Source of the DNA: GCA-2725625 sp964574215
GTDB lineage: Bacteria; Pseudomonadota; Alphaproteobacteria; Rhodospirillales; UBA2165
DNA length: 42,862 nucleotides
Assembly (NCBI GenBank): GCA_964574215.1
Contig: CAZNLR010000043.1
Location: forward strand, 1 to 42,862
Reading direction: 5' to 3'
Below, piece by piece: positions 32,134-41,144 of the stretch; within the stretch, counting starts at the first letter, position 1, and the number at the start of each line of letters is the position of its first letter. The notes under the pieces were generated by a model. The model was not told the origin of the DNA. It saw nothing but the letters and a program-made list of their open reading frames with translations, and did not search any database. Position numbers and translations under genes: made by a program.

Positions 32134-33099
32134 ATGGCAAGTAGCCCTGCAACGCTCAATTATACCCACCGCCATCTCCTTGGCATCGAAGGGCTTTCCC
32201 ATTTAGAAATTTCCCACCTCCTTGATAAATCTGAAGAATATGTCGAGCAAAACCGGCGCGCCGACAAGAAATCCGATCTATTGAGCGGCCGCACGATCAT
32301 CAATTTGTTTTTCGAGAATTCGACCCGCACCCGGACGTCGTTCGAGTTGGCCGGCAAACGGCTGAGCGCCGATGTCATCAACATGTCGGTAGCCACAAGC
32401 GCGGTGAATAAGGGCGAAACCCTGATCGATACCGCCGCCACGCTGAATGCCATGCATCCCGATGTCCTGGTGGTCCGCCATGGCGACTCCGGCGCCGTTC
32501 AATTGCTGTCGGAGAAAGTCAATTGCGCGGTGATCAATGCGGGCGACGGCAACCATGAGCATCCGACCCAGGCGTTGCTGGACGCATTGACGATCCGGCG
32601 GCGGCGCGGGGATCTCACGGGACTGAAGATCGCCATCTGCGGCGACATCCTCCACTCTCGGGTCGCCCGGTCCAATATTTATCTGCTGGTGACCATGGGC
32701 GCCCAGGTGCGCCTGGTGGCGCCGATCACCCTCCTCCCTTCATCCATCGACCGGTTGGGCGTCGAGGTCTACCACGACATGAAAGAAGGGCTGGACGATT
32801 GCGACATCGTCATGATGCTGCGCCTGCAAAACGAGCGAATGGACGGCAATTTCATTCCGTCGATCCGCGAGTATTTCCACTTCTTCGGGCTCGACTATGA
32901 AAAACTTTCGGCGGCCAAGCCCGACGCCTTGATCATGCATCCCGGCCCCGCCAACCGAGGCGTCGAGATTGATTCCGAAGTGGCCGACGATTTCAGCCGC
33001 AGTGTTATCCGTGAACAGGTCGAGATGGGCGTTGCCGTCCGCATGGCCTGCCTTGAAATTTTGGCCAAAAACCTCCAGCAAGAGAGGGCGGATCAATGA
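32134..33099 (+). CDS. pyrB: Aspartate carbamoyltransferase catalytic subunit
   Basis: A 321-residue ATCase that joins carbamoyl phosphate and aspartate in the second step of pyrimidine synthesis. The carbamoyl-phosphate loop is FFENSTRTRTSFELAGKRLS (about residues 57-76). HPTQALLDALTIRRR and the aspartate-site MMLRLQNERM are also present, and MHPGPANRGVEI closes the active site. It overlaps the following dihydroorotase-like gene by 4 bp, as expected for subunits of one complex. Confidence 0.98.
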   Translation: MASSPATLNYTHRHLLGIEGLSHLEISHLLDKSEEYVEQNRRADKKSDLLSGRTIINLFFENSTRTRTSFELAGKRLSADVINMSVATSAVNKGETLIDTAATLNAMHPDVLVVRHGDSGAVQLLSEKVNCAVINAGDGNHEHPTQALLDALTIRRRRGDLTGLKIAICGDILHSRVARSNIYLLVTMGAQVRLVAPITLLPSSIDRLGVEVYHDMKEGLDDCDIVMMLRLQNERMDGNFIPSIREYFHFFGLDYEKLSAAKPDALIMHPGPANRGVEIDSEVADDFSRSVIREQVEMGVAVRMACLEILAKNLQQERADQ

Positions 33100-34427
33100 C
33101 CGGAATTTGGACCGCGGCACGGCCCGACGATACGATCGGCAAGACGGCCTATTTTAATGCCAGGTTGATCGACCCGGCGTCCGGGCTGGACGCCATCGGC
33201 GGCCTGCTTACCGATGGGGAAACCATTGCCGACGTAGGCCCCGATATATTCAAGAAAGGTCCTCCCAAGGATGCGGAAGCCATTGACTGCGCCGGTAAAT
33301 GCCTGATCCCCGGACTGGTGGATATCCGCGTGCAAATTCGAGAGCCCGGTCAGGAAAATAAAGGCACCATTGAATCGGCGGGCAGATCGGCCACAGCTGG
33401 CGGCGTCACCACCCTGGTCTGCCTGCCCAATACCAAACCGGTGATCTCCGGCATGTCCCAGGTGGAATTCGTCGCCCGGCGGGCGCGTAAAATCGGCCTG
33501 TCCAAGATCTACCCTTATGCCGCCGTGACCGAAGAACTGGCGGGCGAGGAACTTACCGAAATGGGCATGCTGGCTGAGGCCGGCGCCATGGGTTTCACCG
33601 ACGGCGACAAAGCAATCGCCAACGCCCATGTCATGCGGCGGGCACTGTCCTACGCCAAAACCTTCGATCTGTTGATCATTCAGCATCCGGAAGAACCCGC
33701 CCTGGCGTCCTCCGGCGGCATGAATTCAGGTGAGTTGGCGACCCGGTTGGGCCTCCCCGGCATCCCGCCTACCGCCGAGATCATCATGGTGGAACGGGAT
33801 ATAAGGCTGGTGGAAATGACCGGCGGGCAACTGCATTTCGGTCATGTTTCCACCGCCGAGGCCATAGAGATTATCCGACAGGCCAAGGCGAGAGGGATTA
33901 ACATCACCTGCGACACGGCGCCACCCTACTTCGCCCTCAATGAAACATCGGTGGGTGAGTACCGCACCTATGCCAAATTGTCACCGCCCCTGCGCTCGGA
34001 AAATGACCGGCAGGCGGTTGTCGAGGGCATCAAAGACGGCACCATCGACGCCATTGCGTCCGATCACGCCCCCCATGATGAGGACAGCAAGCGACTACCT
34101 TTCATGCAGGCGGCTTTTGGTGGTGTCGGGTTGGAAACCCTCCTGGCGGTCACGCTCGATCTTTATCACAATGGGCAAATGTCCTTGACGGATGTGCTGG
34201 CCAAGGTCACTTGCGCGCCGGCCGATTTGCTGGGCCTGCCCGCCGGGCGGCTGGAAAAAGGCGCCGCCGCCGATCTGGCGCTGATCGATCCCGAGGCCGG
34301 GTGGCAGGTCAATGACAGCGATCTCGCCAGTAAGGCGAAAAATACACCCTTCGACGGCCGACCCGTTCAAGGTAAAGTCCTGCGTACCGTCATCGACGGC
34401 CGCACCGTTTACCGGCTGGAAGACTGA
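33096..34427 (+). CDS. Dihydroorotase homolog lacking the HxH metal motif (PyrC'-like)
   Basis: 443 residues of the class I amidohydrolase fold. The canonical D-x-H-x-H-x-R-E-P-G motif at strand 1 is DIRVQIREPG here (about residues 74-83), so both His ligands are missing. Later elements survive: IIQHPEE, FGHVSTAE and SDHAPHDED with the usual Asp. Family knowledge: Pseudomonas PyrC' and similar inactive homologs bind PyrB and hold the ATCase dodecamer together. Many alphaproteobacterial copies next to pyrB look the same. The 4-bp overlap with pyrB supports a structural partner role. A separate active dihydroorotase should exist elsewhere in the genome. Confidence 0.85.
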   Translation: MTGIWTAARPDDTIGKTAYFNARLIDPASGLDAIGGLLTDGETIADVGPDIFKKGPPKDAEAIDCAGKCLIPGLVDIRVQIREPGQENKGTIESAGRSATAGGVTTLVCLPNTKPVISGMSQVEFVARRARKIGLSKIYPYAAVTEELAGEELTEMGMLAEAGAMGFTDGDKAIANAHVMRRALSYAKTFDLLIIQHPEEPALASSGGMNSGELATRLGLPGIPPTAEIIMVERDIRLVEMTGGQLHFGHVSTAEAIEIIRQAKARGINITCDTAPPYFALNETSVGEYRTYAKLSPPLRSENDRQAVVEGIKDGTIDAIASDHAPHDEDSKRLPFMQAAFGGVGLETLLAVTLDLYHNGQMSLTDVLAKVTCAPADLLGLPAGRLEKGAAADLALIDPEAGWQVNDSDLASKAKNTPFDGRPVQGKVLRTVIDGRTVYRLED

Positions 34428-34429
34428 GC

Positions 34430-35047
34430 ATGCCCGAAGGACAATTGGGAATGGTCTCCCAGGCTCATTTGCTTACGGCTATCTTGTCCTATGTTCTGGG
34501 TTCCATCCCATTTGGGCTGGTGTTGACCAGGATAGCGGGCCTCGGCGATATCAGGGAAATCGGTTCCGGCAATGTGGGCGCCACCAATGTTCTCAGAACG
34601 GGCAATAAGACACTCGCCGCCTTGACCTTGGTTCTGGACGCGGGTAAAGGCGCTTTTGCGGTGCTTATCGCCATGCGTTGGAACCTGGATCTCGCCATCG
34701 TCGCCGGATTGTGTTCGGTCATCGGCCACAATTTTCCAATCTGGCTAAAATTCCAGGGCGGTAAAGGTGTGGCGACGACGATGGGTGTGCTGATAGCCAT
34801 CGCCTGGCCGACCGGACTGGCTGCCTGTGGCACCTGGCTCGCCGTTGCGGCGATCTTCCGCTATTCCTCGCTGGCCGCCCTGGCGGCCCTCGCGGCATCG
34901 CCGTTTTACGCCTGGTTTCTTTCCGGTGAGAAAGTGGCCGTCTTAGCGGCCTTGCTGGCTGTATTTTCCTTCATCCGCCACCATGAAAACATCCGGCGGT
35001 TGATAAAAGGCGAGGAAAGCAAGATCGGCAAAAAGAAATCCGATTAA
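34430..35047 (+). CDS. plsY: Glycerol-3-phosphate acyltransferase PlsY
   Basis: A 205-residue membrane protein with about five helices that uses acyl-phosphate from PlsX to acylate glycerol-3-phosphate. Diagnostic loops are SYVLGSIPFGLVLTR, IGSGNVGATNVLRTG and GHNFPIWLKFQGGKGVATTM. A start at 34451 is also possible (MVSQAHLL), but the ATG at 34430 follows GGAAGA well. It begins two bases after the dihydroorotase-like stop and is part of the same operon. Confidence 0.97.
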   Translation: MPEGQLGMVSQAHLLTAILSYVLGSIPFGLVLTRIAGLGDIREIGSGNVGATNVLRTGNKTLAALTLVLDAGKGAFAVLIAMRWNLDLAIVAGLCSVIGHNFPIWLKFQGGKGVATTMGVLIAIAWPTGLAACGTWLAVAAIFRYSSLAALAALAASPFYAWFLSGEKVAVLAALLAVFSFIRHHENIRRLIKGEESKIGKKKSD

Positions 35048-35146
35048 AAAAAGCGATCCAAAATCCGCTAATCCGCCAAATTCGCCCTCTGGCCCCGCCA
35101 TAGCCTGCAATGAACCAAAAATAATGGAACATGCAGGACAAATGTC

Positions 35147-36265
35147 ATGGTTGATCTGACCGATGAAGAACATAAGGACTGGCTGCGGCTGATACGGAGC
35201 GAGCGCGTCGGGCCAATTACCTTTTACAAATTGCTGGAGCAGTTCGGCAACGCCAAAGCGGCGCTGGCTGCGTTACCGGAGCTGGCCCGGCGGGGCGGGG
35301 CAAAAAAATTCAAGGTTTGCAGCCTGTCGGATACGGAGGAAGAGATCGATCTGATCAGTGAGGCCGGCGCCATGATGATTGCACGTGGTGAATCCAATTA
35401 CCCGCCTTTGCTGGCGCGGATTGAAGATGCACCGCCGCTGATTTTCGTCCGGGGATTTGCCCACCTGTTGAAAAAGAAAACCATTTCGATCGTCGGAACG
35501 CGTAACGCATCGATAAACGGATTGAGGCTGGCGCAATCATTTGCGGCTGCCTTCGGCGAAGCGGGATTCGTGACGGCATCGGGAATGGCGCGGGGGATCG
35601 ACGCCGCGGCCCATGAAGGCGGATTAAACACGGGAACGGCAGCCGTTCTGGCCGGCGGCGCCGATATCATTTACCCGAAGGAAAACGGGGAACTCTACGG
35701 GAAATTGATCGAGAACGGCACGGTATTGTCGGAAATGCCCATGGAAACCGTTCCTCAAGCACGGCATTTTCCCCGACGAAACCGGATAATTTCCGGCATG
35801 GCGAGAGGCGTCGTGGTCATCGAAGCGGCCAAGCGGTCCGGCTCGTTGATTACCGCGCGGATGGCGGCGGAACAGAACCGCGAAGTTTTTGCCGTTCCGG
35901 GATCGCCGTTGGACCCGCGCGCCAAGGGCGCCAACGAATTGATACGCCAGGGCGCCCATTTAGCGGAATCACCTGAAGAAATTATTCAAATCCTGAATAG
36001 CCAGTTTACGAGCCTTATATCGGAGCCACAACCTATTGAAATCAATAATAAAAACATCAAACAACCGAACCCGTCCGAGATCGAATCCTCACGAGAGGTG
36101 GTAAAAAAAATGTTGAATGTAACGCCCGTTAGTGTTGACGAAATCATTCGCCGGTGCCAAATGTCCCCTGCCGTGGTATCGACGGTCCTGCTTGAAATCG
36201 AATTGGCGGGCCATCTGGAGCGTCATCCCGGCAATCAGGTTTCGTTAATTGGCTGCCCCGATTGA
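35147..36265 (+). CDS. dprA: DNA-processing protein DprA
   Basis: 372 residues. An N-terminal helical region (about 1-80, LIRSERVGPITFYKLLEQFG) leads into the Rossmann-fold DprA core. That core carries ISIVGTRNASINGLRLAQSF, VTASGMARGIDAAAHEG, AVLAGGADIIYPKEN, HFPRRNRIISGMARGVVVIE and AAKRSGSLITARMAAEQNRE. A C-terminal winged-helix (NVTPVSVDEIIRRCQMSPAV) closes the protein. DprA loads RecA onto incoming single-stranded DNA. The gene lies 100 bp after plsY and just ahead of topA, a standard alphaproteobacterial order. Confidence 0.97.
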   Translation: MVDLTDEEHKDWLRLIRSERVGPITFYKLLEQFGNAKAALAALPELARRGGAKKFKVCSLSDTEEEIDLISEAGAMMIARGESNYPPLLARIEDAPPLIFVRGFAHLLKKKTISIVGTRNASINGLRLAQSFAAAFGEAGFVTASGMARGIDAAAHEGGLNTGTAAVLAGGADIIYPKENGELYGKLIENGTVLSEMPMETVPQARHFPRRNRIISGMARGVVVIEAAKRSGSLITARMAAEQNREVFAVPGSPLDPRAKGANELIRQGAHLAESPEEIIQILNSQFTSLISEPQPIEINNKNIKQPNPSEIESSREVVKKMLNVTPVSVDEIIRRCQMSPAVVSTVLLEIELAGHLERHPGNQVSLIGCPD

Positions 36266-36286
36266 GTTGGGTTTTGAATAGATAGA

Positions 36287-38890
36287 ATGTCTAACGTCGT
36301 TATTGTTGAATCGCCCGCAAAGGCGAAAACCATAAACAAATACCTGGGAACGGATTTTACCGTTCTGGCCAGTTATGGTCATATCCGCGACTTGCCGTCC
36401 AAGGACGGTTCGGTTCTGCCCGATGCCGATTTCGATATGAAATGGGAAGTCGGCGACCGATCCCATAAGCAGATCAAGGAAATCGCCGCCGCCGTCAAAA
36501 AGGCGGATCATTTGTTCCTGGCAACCGATCCGGATCGTGAAGGAGAAGCCATATCCTGGCACGTCCGGGAAGTTCTCAATGAAAAAAACCTCCTGGAAGG
36601 CGTAGAGGTAAAGCGCGTCGTATTCAACGAGATTACCAAGTCCGCCATTCTCGACGCCTTCGAACATCCCCGCAATTTGGACAAGGAACTGGTCGACGCT
36701 TATCTGGCGCGCCGCGCCCTGGACTATTTGGTGGGCTTCACCCTGTCGCCCGTCCTGTGGCGCAAACTGCCCGGCAGCCGGTCTGCCGGCCGGGTGCAGT
36801 CGGTCGCCCTCCGGTTAATCTGCGAGCGGGAAACCGAAATCGAGAATTTTAACCCGCGAGAATATTGGTCGGTGAAGGCCATTTTCAAAAATGGCGCCGG
36901 CGCAGAAGTTTCCGCACAATTGACCCATTTGGACGGCGAAAAACTCGACAAAATGGACCTGGGCGACGAGCAGGCCGCCAAAAACGCCGTCGCCAGGATC
37001 GAAGCCGCGAACTTTTCCGTCTCGAAAATCGAAAAAAAGCAGTCGCGCCGCAATCCGCCGCCGCCCTTCACCACGTCGACACTGCAACAGGAAGCGGCCC
37101 GCAAACTTCATTTCAGCGCCAACAAGACCATGCGGACGGCCCAACGGCTCTACGAAGGTATCAATATTGACGGTGAGACCACCGGATTGATCACCTATAT
37201 GAGGACCGACGGCGTACAAATGGCCAATGAAGCCATCGCCGCCGTGCGCGATCATATCGGTTCGGCCTACGGATCAAACTATGTGCCCGGCAGTCCCCGC
37301 ATGTACAAATCCAAGGCCAAGAACGCTCAGGAGGCTCACGAAGCCATCCGTCCCACCGAAATCAGGCGCCTGCCGCGCCAGTTGAGTGGGCTGGATGACG
37401 ATCAGCGTAAGCTTTATGAACTGATCTGGAACCGGACGGCGGCAAGCCAGATGGAATCGGCGGTTCTCGACCAGGTCGCCGCCGATCTGCGCCCCGCCGG
37501 CGCGGGCCAGTCCGATAACGGCGTTACCCTGCGGGCGACCGGTTCGGTCATTGCTTTTGACGGTTTCCTCAAGCTTTACCGGGAAGGCAAGGACGAAACC
37601 CGCGACGGAAAAGGAGATGACGATAAGGAACGAATTCTTCCGCCGTTGAACGAAGGCGAGGCCCTCGACCGGAATGCGGTCACGCCGGAGCAGCATTTCA
37701 CTCAGCCGCCACCCCGTTTTTCCGAAGCCAGCCTGGTCAAGAAACTGGAAGAGCTCGGTATCGGGCGGCCCTCCACCTATGCTTCTATCCTGTCGGTTCT
37801 CCAGGAACGTAATTATGTGCAGCTCGAGAAGCGCCGCTTTACCCCCGAAGACAGGGGCCGGCTGGTTACCGCCTTTTTGTCGAGCTTTTTCACCCAGTAT
37901 GTCGAATATAATTTCACCGCCGATCTGGAAGAAAAACTGGATGATATCTCCGGCGGACGGATTGACTGGAAAACTGTGCTACGGGACTTCTGGGCCAGCT
38001 TTTCGACCGCTGTGGAAGGCACCAGCGATCTCAGGGTGCGCGAGGTACTAGACAATCTGAACGAAATCCTGGGCCCTCATTTCTTCCGCGATACGGGCAA
38101 CGGCAATCCCCGCAAATGCCCGTCCTGTGATGACGGGGAACTAAGTCTGAAACTGGGCCGCTACGGCGCCTTTATCGGCTGTTCCAATTACCCCGACTGC
38201 AAACACACGCGGCCCCTGGCCGTCAGCAATGGCGACGAGACATCGTCCATTACCGACAGCGGGCCAAAGGAACTGGGCAAAGATCCCGCAACGGATTTGG
38301 GCGTCACGTTACGGCGTGGCCCTTACGGCTTTTACATTCAATTGGGCGAAGCCGAGGGTAAGAAAAAACCCAAACGCGCGTCTCTCACCAAGGACATGAA
38401 TCCCGAAGATATCGATCTGGAAACGGCGCTGGGACTTTTATCCCTGCCCCGTGACGTCGGAATTTATCCGGAAACCGGTGAAATGATTCACGCCGGCATC
38501 GGCCGCTTCGGCCCCTTCCTACGATTGGGTGGCACCTACGTCTCCCTTAAAGAGGATAATGTTCTCACCGTCGGGCTCAACCGCGCTGTCTCGCTGCTGG
38601 CCGACGCTCCGAAAAAACCGGCACCGGTGGAAATCGGTCCGCATCCCAAAGACAAAAAAATGATTACATTGCGCCATGGCAGATGGGGGCCTTATGTCCG
38701 TCACGGCAAAACCATGGCCACGTTGCCGAAGGAAATGAAAGACCAGACGCCGACCCTGGAACAGGCGGTTGAATGGATTGACGCCAAGGCCGCCAAAGGC
38801 GGCGGAAAGAAGAAGGCCACCAAGAAAAAAGCAGCGGTTAAAAAGAAGGCGGCTTCCGAAAGCGCCGACGAATCCGGCAGCGCCTCGTGA
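36287..38890 (+). CDS. topA: DNA topoisomerase I
   Basis: An 867-residue type IA topoisomerase that relaxes negative supercoils. The Toprim start is NVVIVESPAKAKTINKYLG with the acidic triad in ATDPDREGEAISWH. The catalytic Tyr lies in TTGLITYMRTDGVQM (about residue 305). A zinc-ribbon region follows (CPSCDDGELSLKLGRYGAF, then GCSNYPDCKHTRPL). Topo-C repeats come next and the protein ends in a Lys/Ala-rich DNA-binding tail. Starts 21 bp after dprA and overlaps rnr by 4 bp. Confidence 0.98.
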   Translation: MSNVVIVESPAKAKTINKYLGTDFTVLASYGHIRDLPSKDGSVLPDADFDMKWEVGDRSHKQIKEIAAAVKKADHLFLATDPDREGEAISWHVREVLNEKNLLEGVEVKRVVFNEITKSAILDAFEHPRNLDKELVDAYLARRALDYLVGFTLSPVLWRKLPGSRSAGRVQSVALRLICERETEIENFNPREYWSVKAIFKNGAGAEVSAQLTHLDGEKLDKMDLGDEQAAKNAVARIEAANFSVSKIEKKQSRRNPPPPFTTSTLQQEAARKLHFSANKTMRTAQRLYEGINIDGETTGLITYMRTDGVQMANEAIAAVRDHIGSAYGSNYVPGSPRMYKSKAKNAQEAHEAIRPTEIRRLPRQLSGLDDDQRKLYELIWNRTAASQMESAVLDQVAADLRPAGAGQSDNGVTLRATGSVIAFDGFLKLYREGKDETRDGKGDDDKERILPPLNEGEALDRNAVTPEQHFTQPPPRFSEASLVKKLEELGIGRPSTYASILSVLQERNYVQLEKRRFTPEDRGRLVTAFLSSFFTQYVEYNFTADLEEKLDDISGGRIDWKTVLRDFWASFSTAVEGTSDLRVREVLDNLNEILGPHFFRDTGNGNPRKCPSCDDGELSLKLGRYGAFIGCSNYPDCKHTRPLAVSNGDETSSITDSGPKELGKDPATDLGVTLRRGPYGFYIQLGEAEGKKKPKRASLTKDMNPEDIDLETALGLLSLPRDVGIYPETGEMIHAGIGRFGPFLRLGGTYVSLKEDNVLTVGLNRAVSLLADAPKKPAPVEIGPHPKDKKMITLRHGRWGPYVRHGKTMATLPKEMKDQTPTLEQAVEWIDAKAAKGGGKKKATKKKAAVKKKAASESADESGSAS

Positions 38891-41091
38891 AGAAAACCGG
38901 CAGAAAACCGGCCCCCTTTCCCACCAAACAGCAAATTATCGAGTTTATCGGCGATCATGATGACGGCGTTGCATTACGCAATATCATGATCGGTTTGGGC
39001 CTCGGCCCCAAAGACCGCGCGCTCCTCAAAGAGGCGCTCGGATCCTTGGAAAATGCCGGCAATATCCGTAAGGGCAAGAGCAAGCGATATGTGTTGTCGG
39101 GCCGATTACCGCCGGTAACGGTGATTGAAGTAACCGGCACCGACGATGATGGCGACGTTATTGCGGAACCGTTGAATTGGCGCGACCGGAACGATGACGA
39201 TCCGCCGCTCATCTACCTGCAGCCGGAAAAGCAATCCCGGTCCCGGCAATCCTCCCGGAGGGTCTCGGGGGCCGCGCTGGGGGCCGGCGACCGTGCGCTG
39301 GTTCGGCTGACCGCCATCGATGAGGACACCTACCAGGCATCGATCATCAAAAGTATCGGATCAACGGATAGATGTGGTCCCCGGACGGTTGTTGGCGTCT
39401 ACCGGAAGGGCGGCCGGTTGGAGCCCACCGACCGCCGCTACCGGTATGATTTTGAGGTCCGTCCGCAGGATGCCGGCGGCGCCAGACCCGGCGATTTGGT
39501 GGTGGCGGAAATTTCCTCCAGAAAACGGCGCGGACGGACGAGAGCCAAGATTATCGAGCGGCTGAACACCGATGGTGATGCCTTGCCCGCCAACCGGTCG
39601 TTCACCCGCATCGCCCTTCACACCCACGAGATACCGTATATATTTTCCGATCCGGCCCTGGCCCAGGCGGATCAGGCGGCAGGCGCCGCGTTGGATGGCC
39701 GGGTTGATCTGAGGGATAAATCCCTGGTGACTATTGACGGCGCCGACGCACGGGATTTCGACGATGCGGTTTTTGCTGAACCTGATGACGATCCTGCCAA
39801 CCAAGGCGGCTGGCGGCTTATCGTCGCCATCGCCGACGTTGCCTGGTACGTGCGGCCGGGTGACGCCCTCGACCGTGATGCCTATGAACGGGGTAACTCG
39901 GTCTACTTCCCGGATCAGGTCGTACCCATGCTGCCGGAGGCTCTTTCCAATGGCTGGTGTTCATTGAAGCCGGATGAGGACCGTCCCTGCCTCGCTGCCC
40001 ATCTATGGATCGACGCCGGAGGTAAACTTCAGCGCCACCTTTTCGAACGTGCGCTGATGCGCTCCCGCGCACGATTGACCTACGAACAGGTCCAGTCCGC
40101 CCAGGACGGCAAGCCTGACAGCAGCACCAGACTGTTGATGGATGACGTGATCAAGCCACTCTATGGGGCTTACCAGGCCCTATGCCGCAGCCGGAACGAG
40201 CGCCAGCCTCTCGACCTAGATCTGCCGGAACGGAAAGTTGTTCTTGATGACAATGGTGAGGTTGCGGATATATCCCTCCGGCAGCGTCTAGACAGCCACC
40301 GGCTGATCGAAGAATTTATGGTCACTGCCAATGTGGCCGCTGCGGAAACCTTGGGAAAAGCGAAAATTCCCGCCATTTACCGCGTCCATGATGAGCCGCC
40401 TGCTAAAAATCTGGAAGGGTTCCGGACATTTCTGCGGGGCACCGATTTTTCCCTGGCCAAAGGTCAGGTTCTTTTACCCCGAAACTTCAATCAGATTCTC
40501 AAGCAAGCGGAAAAACAGGAACTTTCGGACGTCATCGGGCAAATGGTTTTGCGAAGCCAGTCTCAGGCAATTTATAGCGCGACGGACGACGGCCATTTCG
40601 GATTGGCACTGCGGCATTATTGTCATTTTACCTCGCCCATTCGCCGTTATGCGGATTTGGTCGTTCACCGGGCTTTGATATCGGCTCAGAATTCAGGGGA
40701 AGGCGGTTTAGCAGACCCAACTTTGGATACGAGACAAATCGCTGAACATATTTCGGCAACGGAACGCCAGGCTGTCGCCGCCGAGCGGGAAGTGGTCGAC
40801 CGGTACGCTGCCGCCTATCTGGCCGCCAAAGTCGGTGAGACCTTTGCCGGCCGGATATCCGGCGTAACGCGATTCGGCGTTTTTGTGACTTTGGACAAAC
40901 TCTCGGTCGACGGTTTGATTCCCGTGCGTTCCCTGCCCGCCGACCGCTATCATTACAATGAAAAGAGACAGCAGTTAAAGGGTGCCCGCAAAGGACTTCG
41001 CTTTACGATCGGCGATCGGGTCGAGGTTCTACTGGCCGATGCCAACGCCCTGACCGGCTCCTTGATATTTGAAATTGTCGGCTCCCGTTAG
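38887..41091 (+). CDS. rnr: Ribonuclease R
   Basis: A 734-residue 3'-5' exoribonuclease able to unwind structured RNA. An N-terminal helix-turn-helix region (TKQQIIEFIGDHDDGVALRN) is followed by cold-shock domains. The RNB catalytic domain has SLVTIDGADARDFDDAVFAE, holding the clustered Asp residues that bind Mg, and GLALRHYCHFTSPIRRYADL. A C-terminal S1 domain follows (VGETFAGRISGVTRFGVFVT). No long Lys-rich tail is present. Overlaps topA by 4 bp, so it is translationally coupled. Confidence 0.97.
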   Translation: MKKTGRKPAPFPTKQQIIEFIGDHDDGVALRNIMIGLGLGPKDRALLKEALGSLENAGNIRKGKSKRYVLSGRLPPVTVIEVTGTDDDGDVIAEPLNWRDRNDDDPPLIYLQPEKQSRSRQSSRRVSGAALGAGDRALVRLTAIDEDTYQASIIKSIGSTDRCGPRTVVGVYRKGGRLEPTDRRYRYDFEVRPQDAGGARPGDLVVAEISSRKRRGRTRAKIIERLNTDGDALPANRSFTRIALHTHEIPYIFSDPALAQADQAAGAALDGRVDLRDKSLVTIDGADARDFDDAVFAEPDDDPANQGGWRLIVAIADVAWYVRPGDALDRDAYERGNSVYFPDQVVPMLPEALSNGWCSLKPDEDRPCLAAHLWIDAGGKLQRHLFERALMRSRARLTYEQVQSAQDGKPDSSTRLLMDDVIKPLYGAYQALCRSRNERQPLDLDLPERKVVLDDNGEVADISLRQRLDSHRLIEEFMVTANVAAAETLGKAKIPAIYRVHDEPPAKNLEGFRTFLRGTDFSLAKGQVLLPRNFNQILKQAEKQELSDVIGQMVLRSQSQAIYSATDDGHFGLALRHYCHFTSPIRRYADLVVHRALISAQNSGEGGLADPTLDTRQIAEHISATERQAVAAEREVVDRYAAAYLAAKVGETFAGRISGVTRFGVFVTLDKLSVDGLIPVRSLPADRYHYNEKRQQLKGARKGLRFTIGDRVEVLLADANALTGSLIFEIVGSR

Positions 41092-41144
41092 GTGTTCGGT
41101 CTTAAATGTTAGACGCCTATGCCAAAATGTAGGAAAATCGCTCC

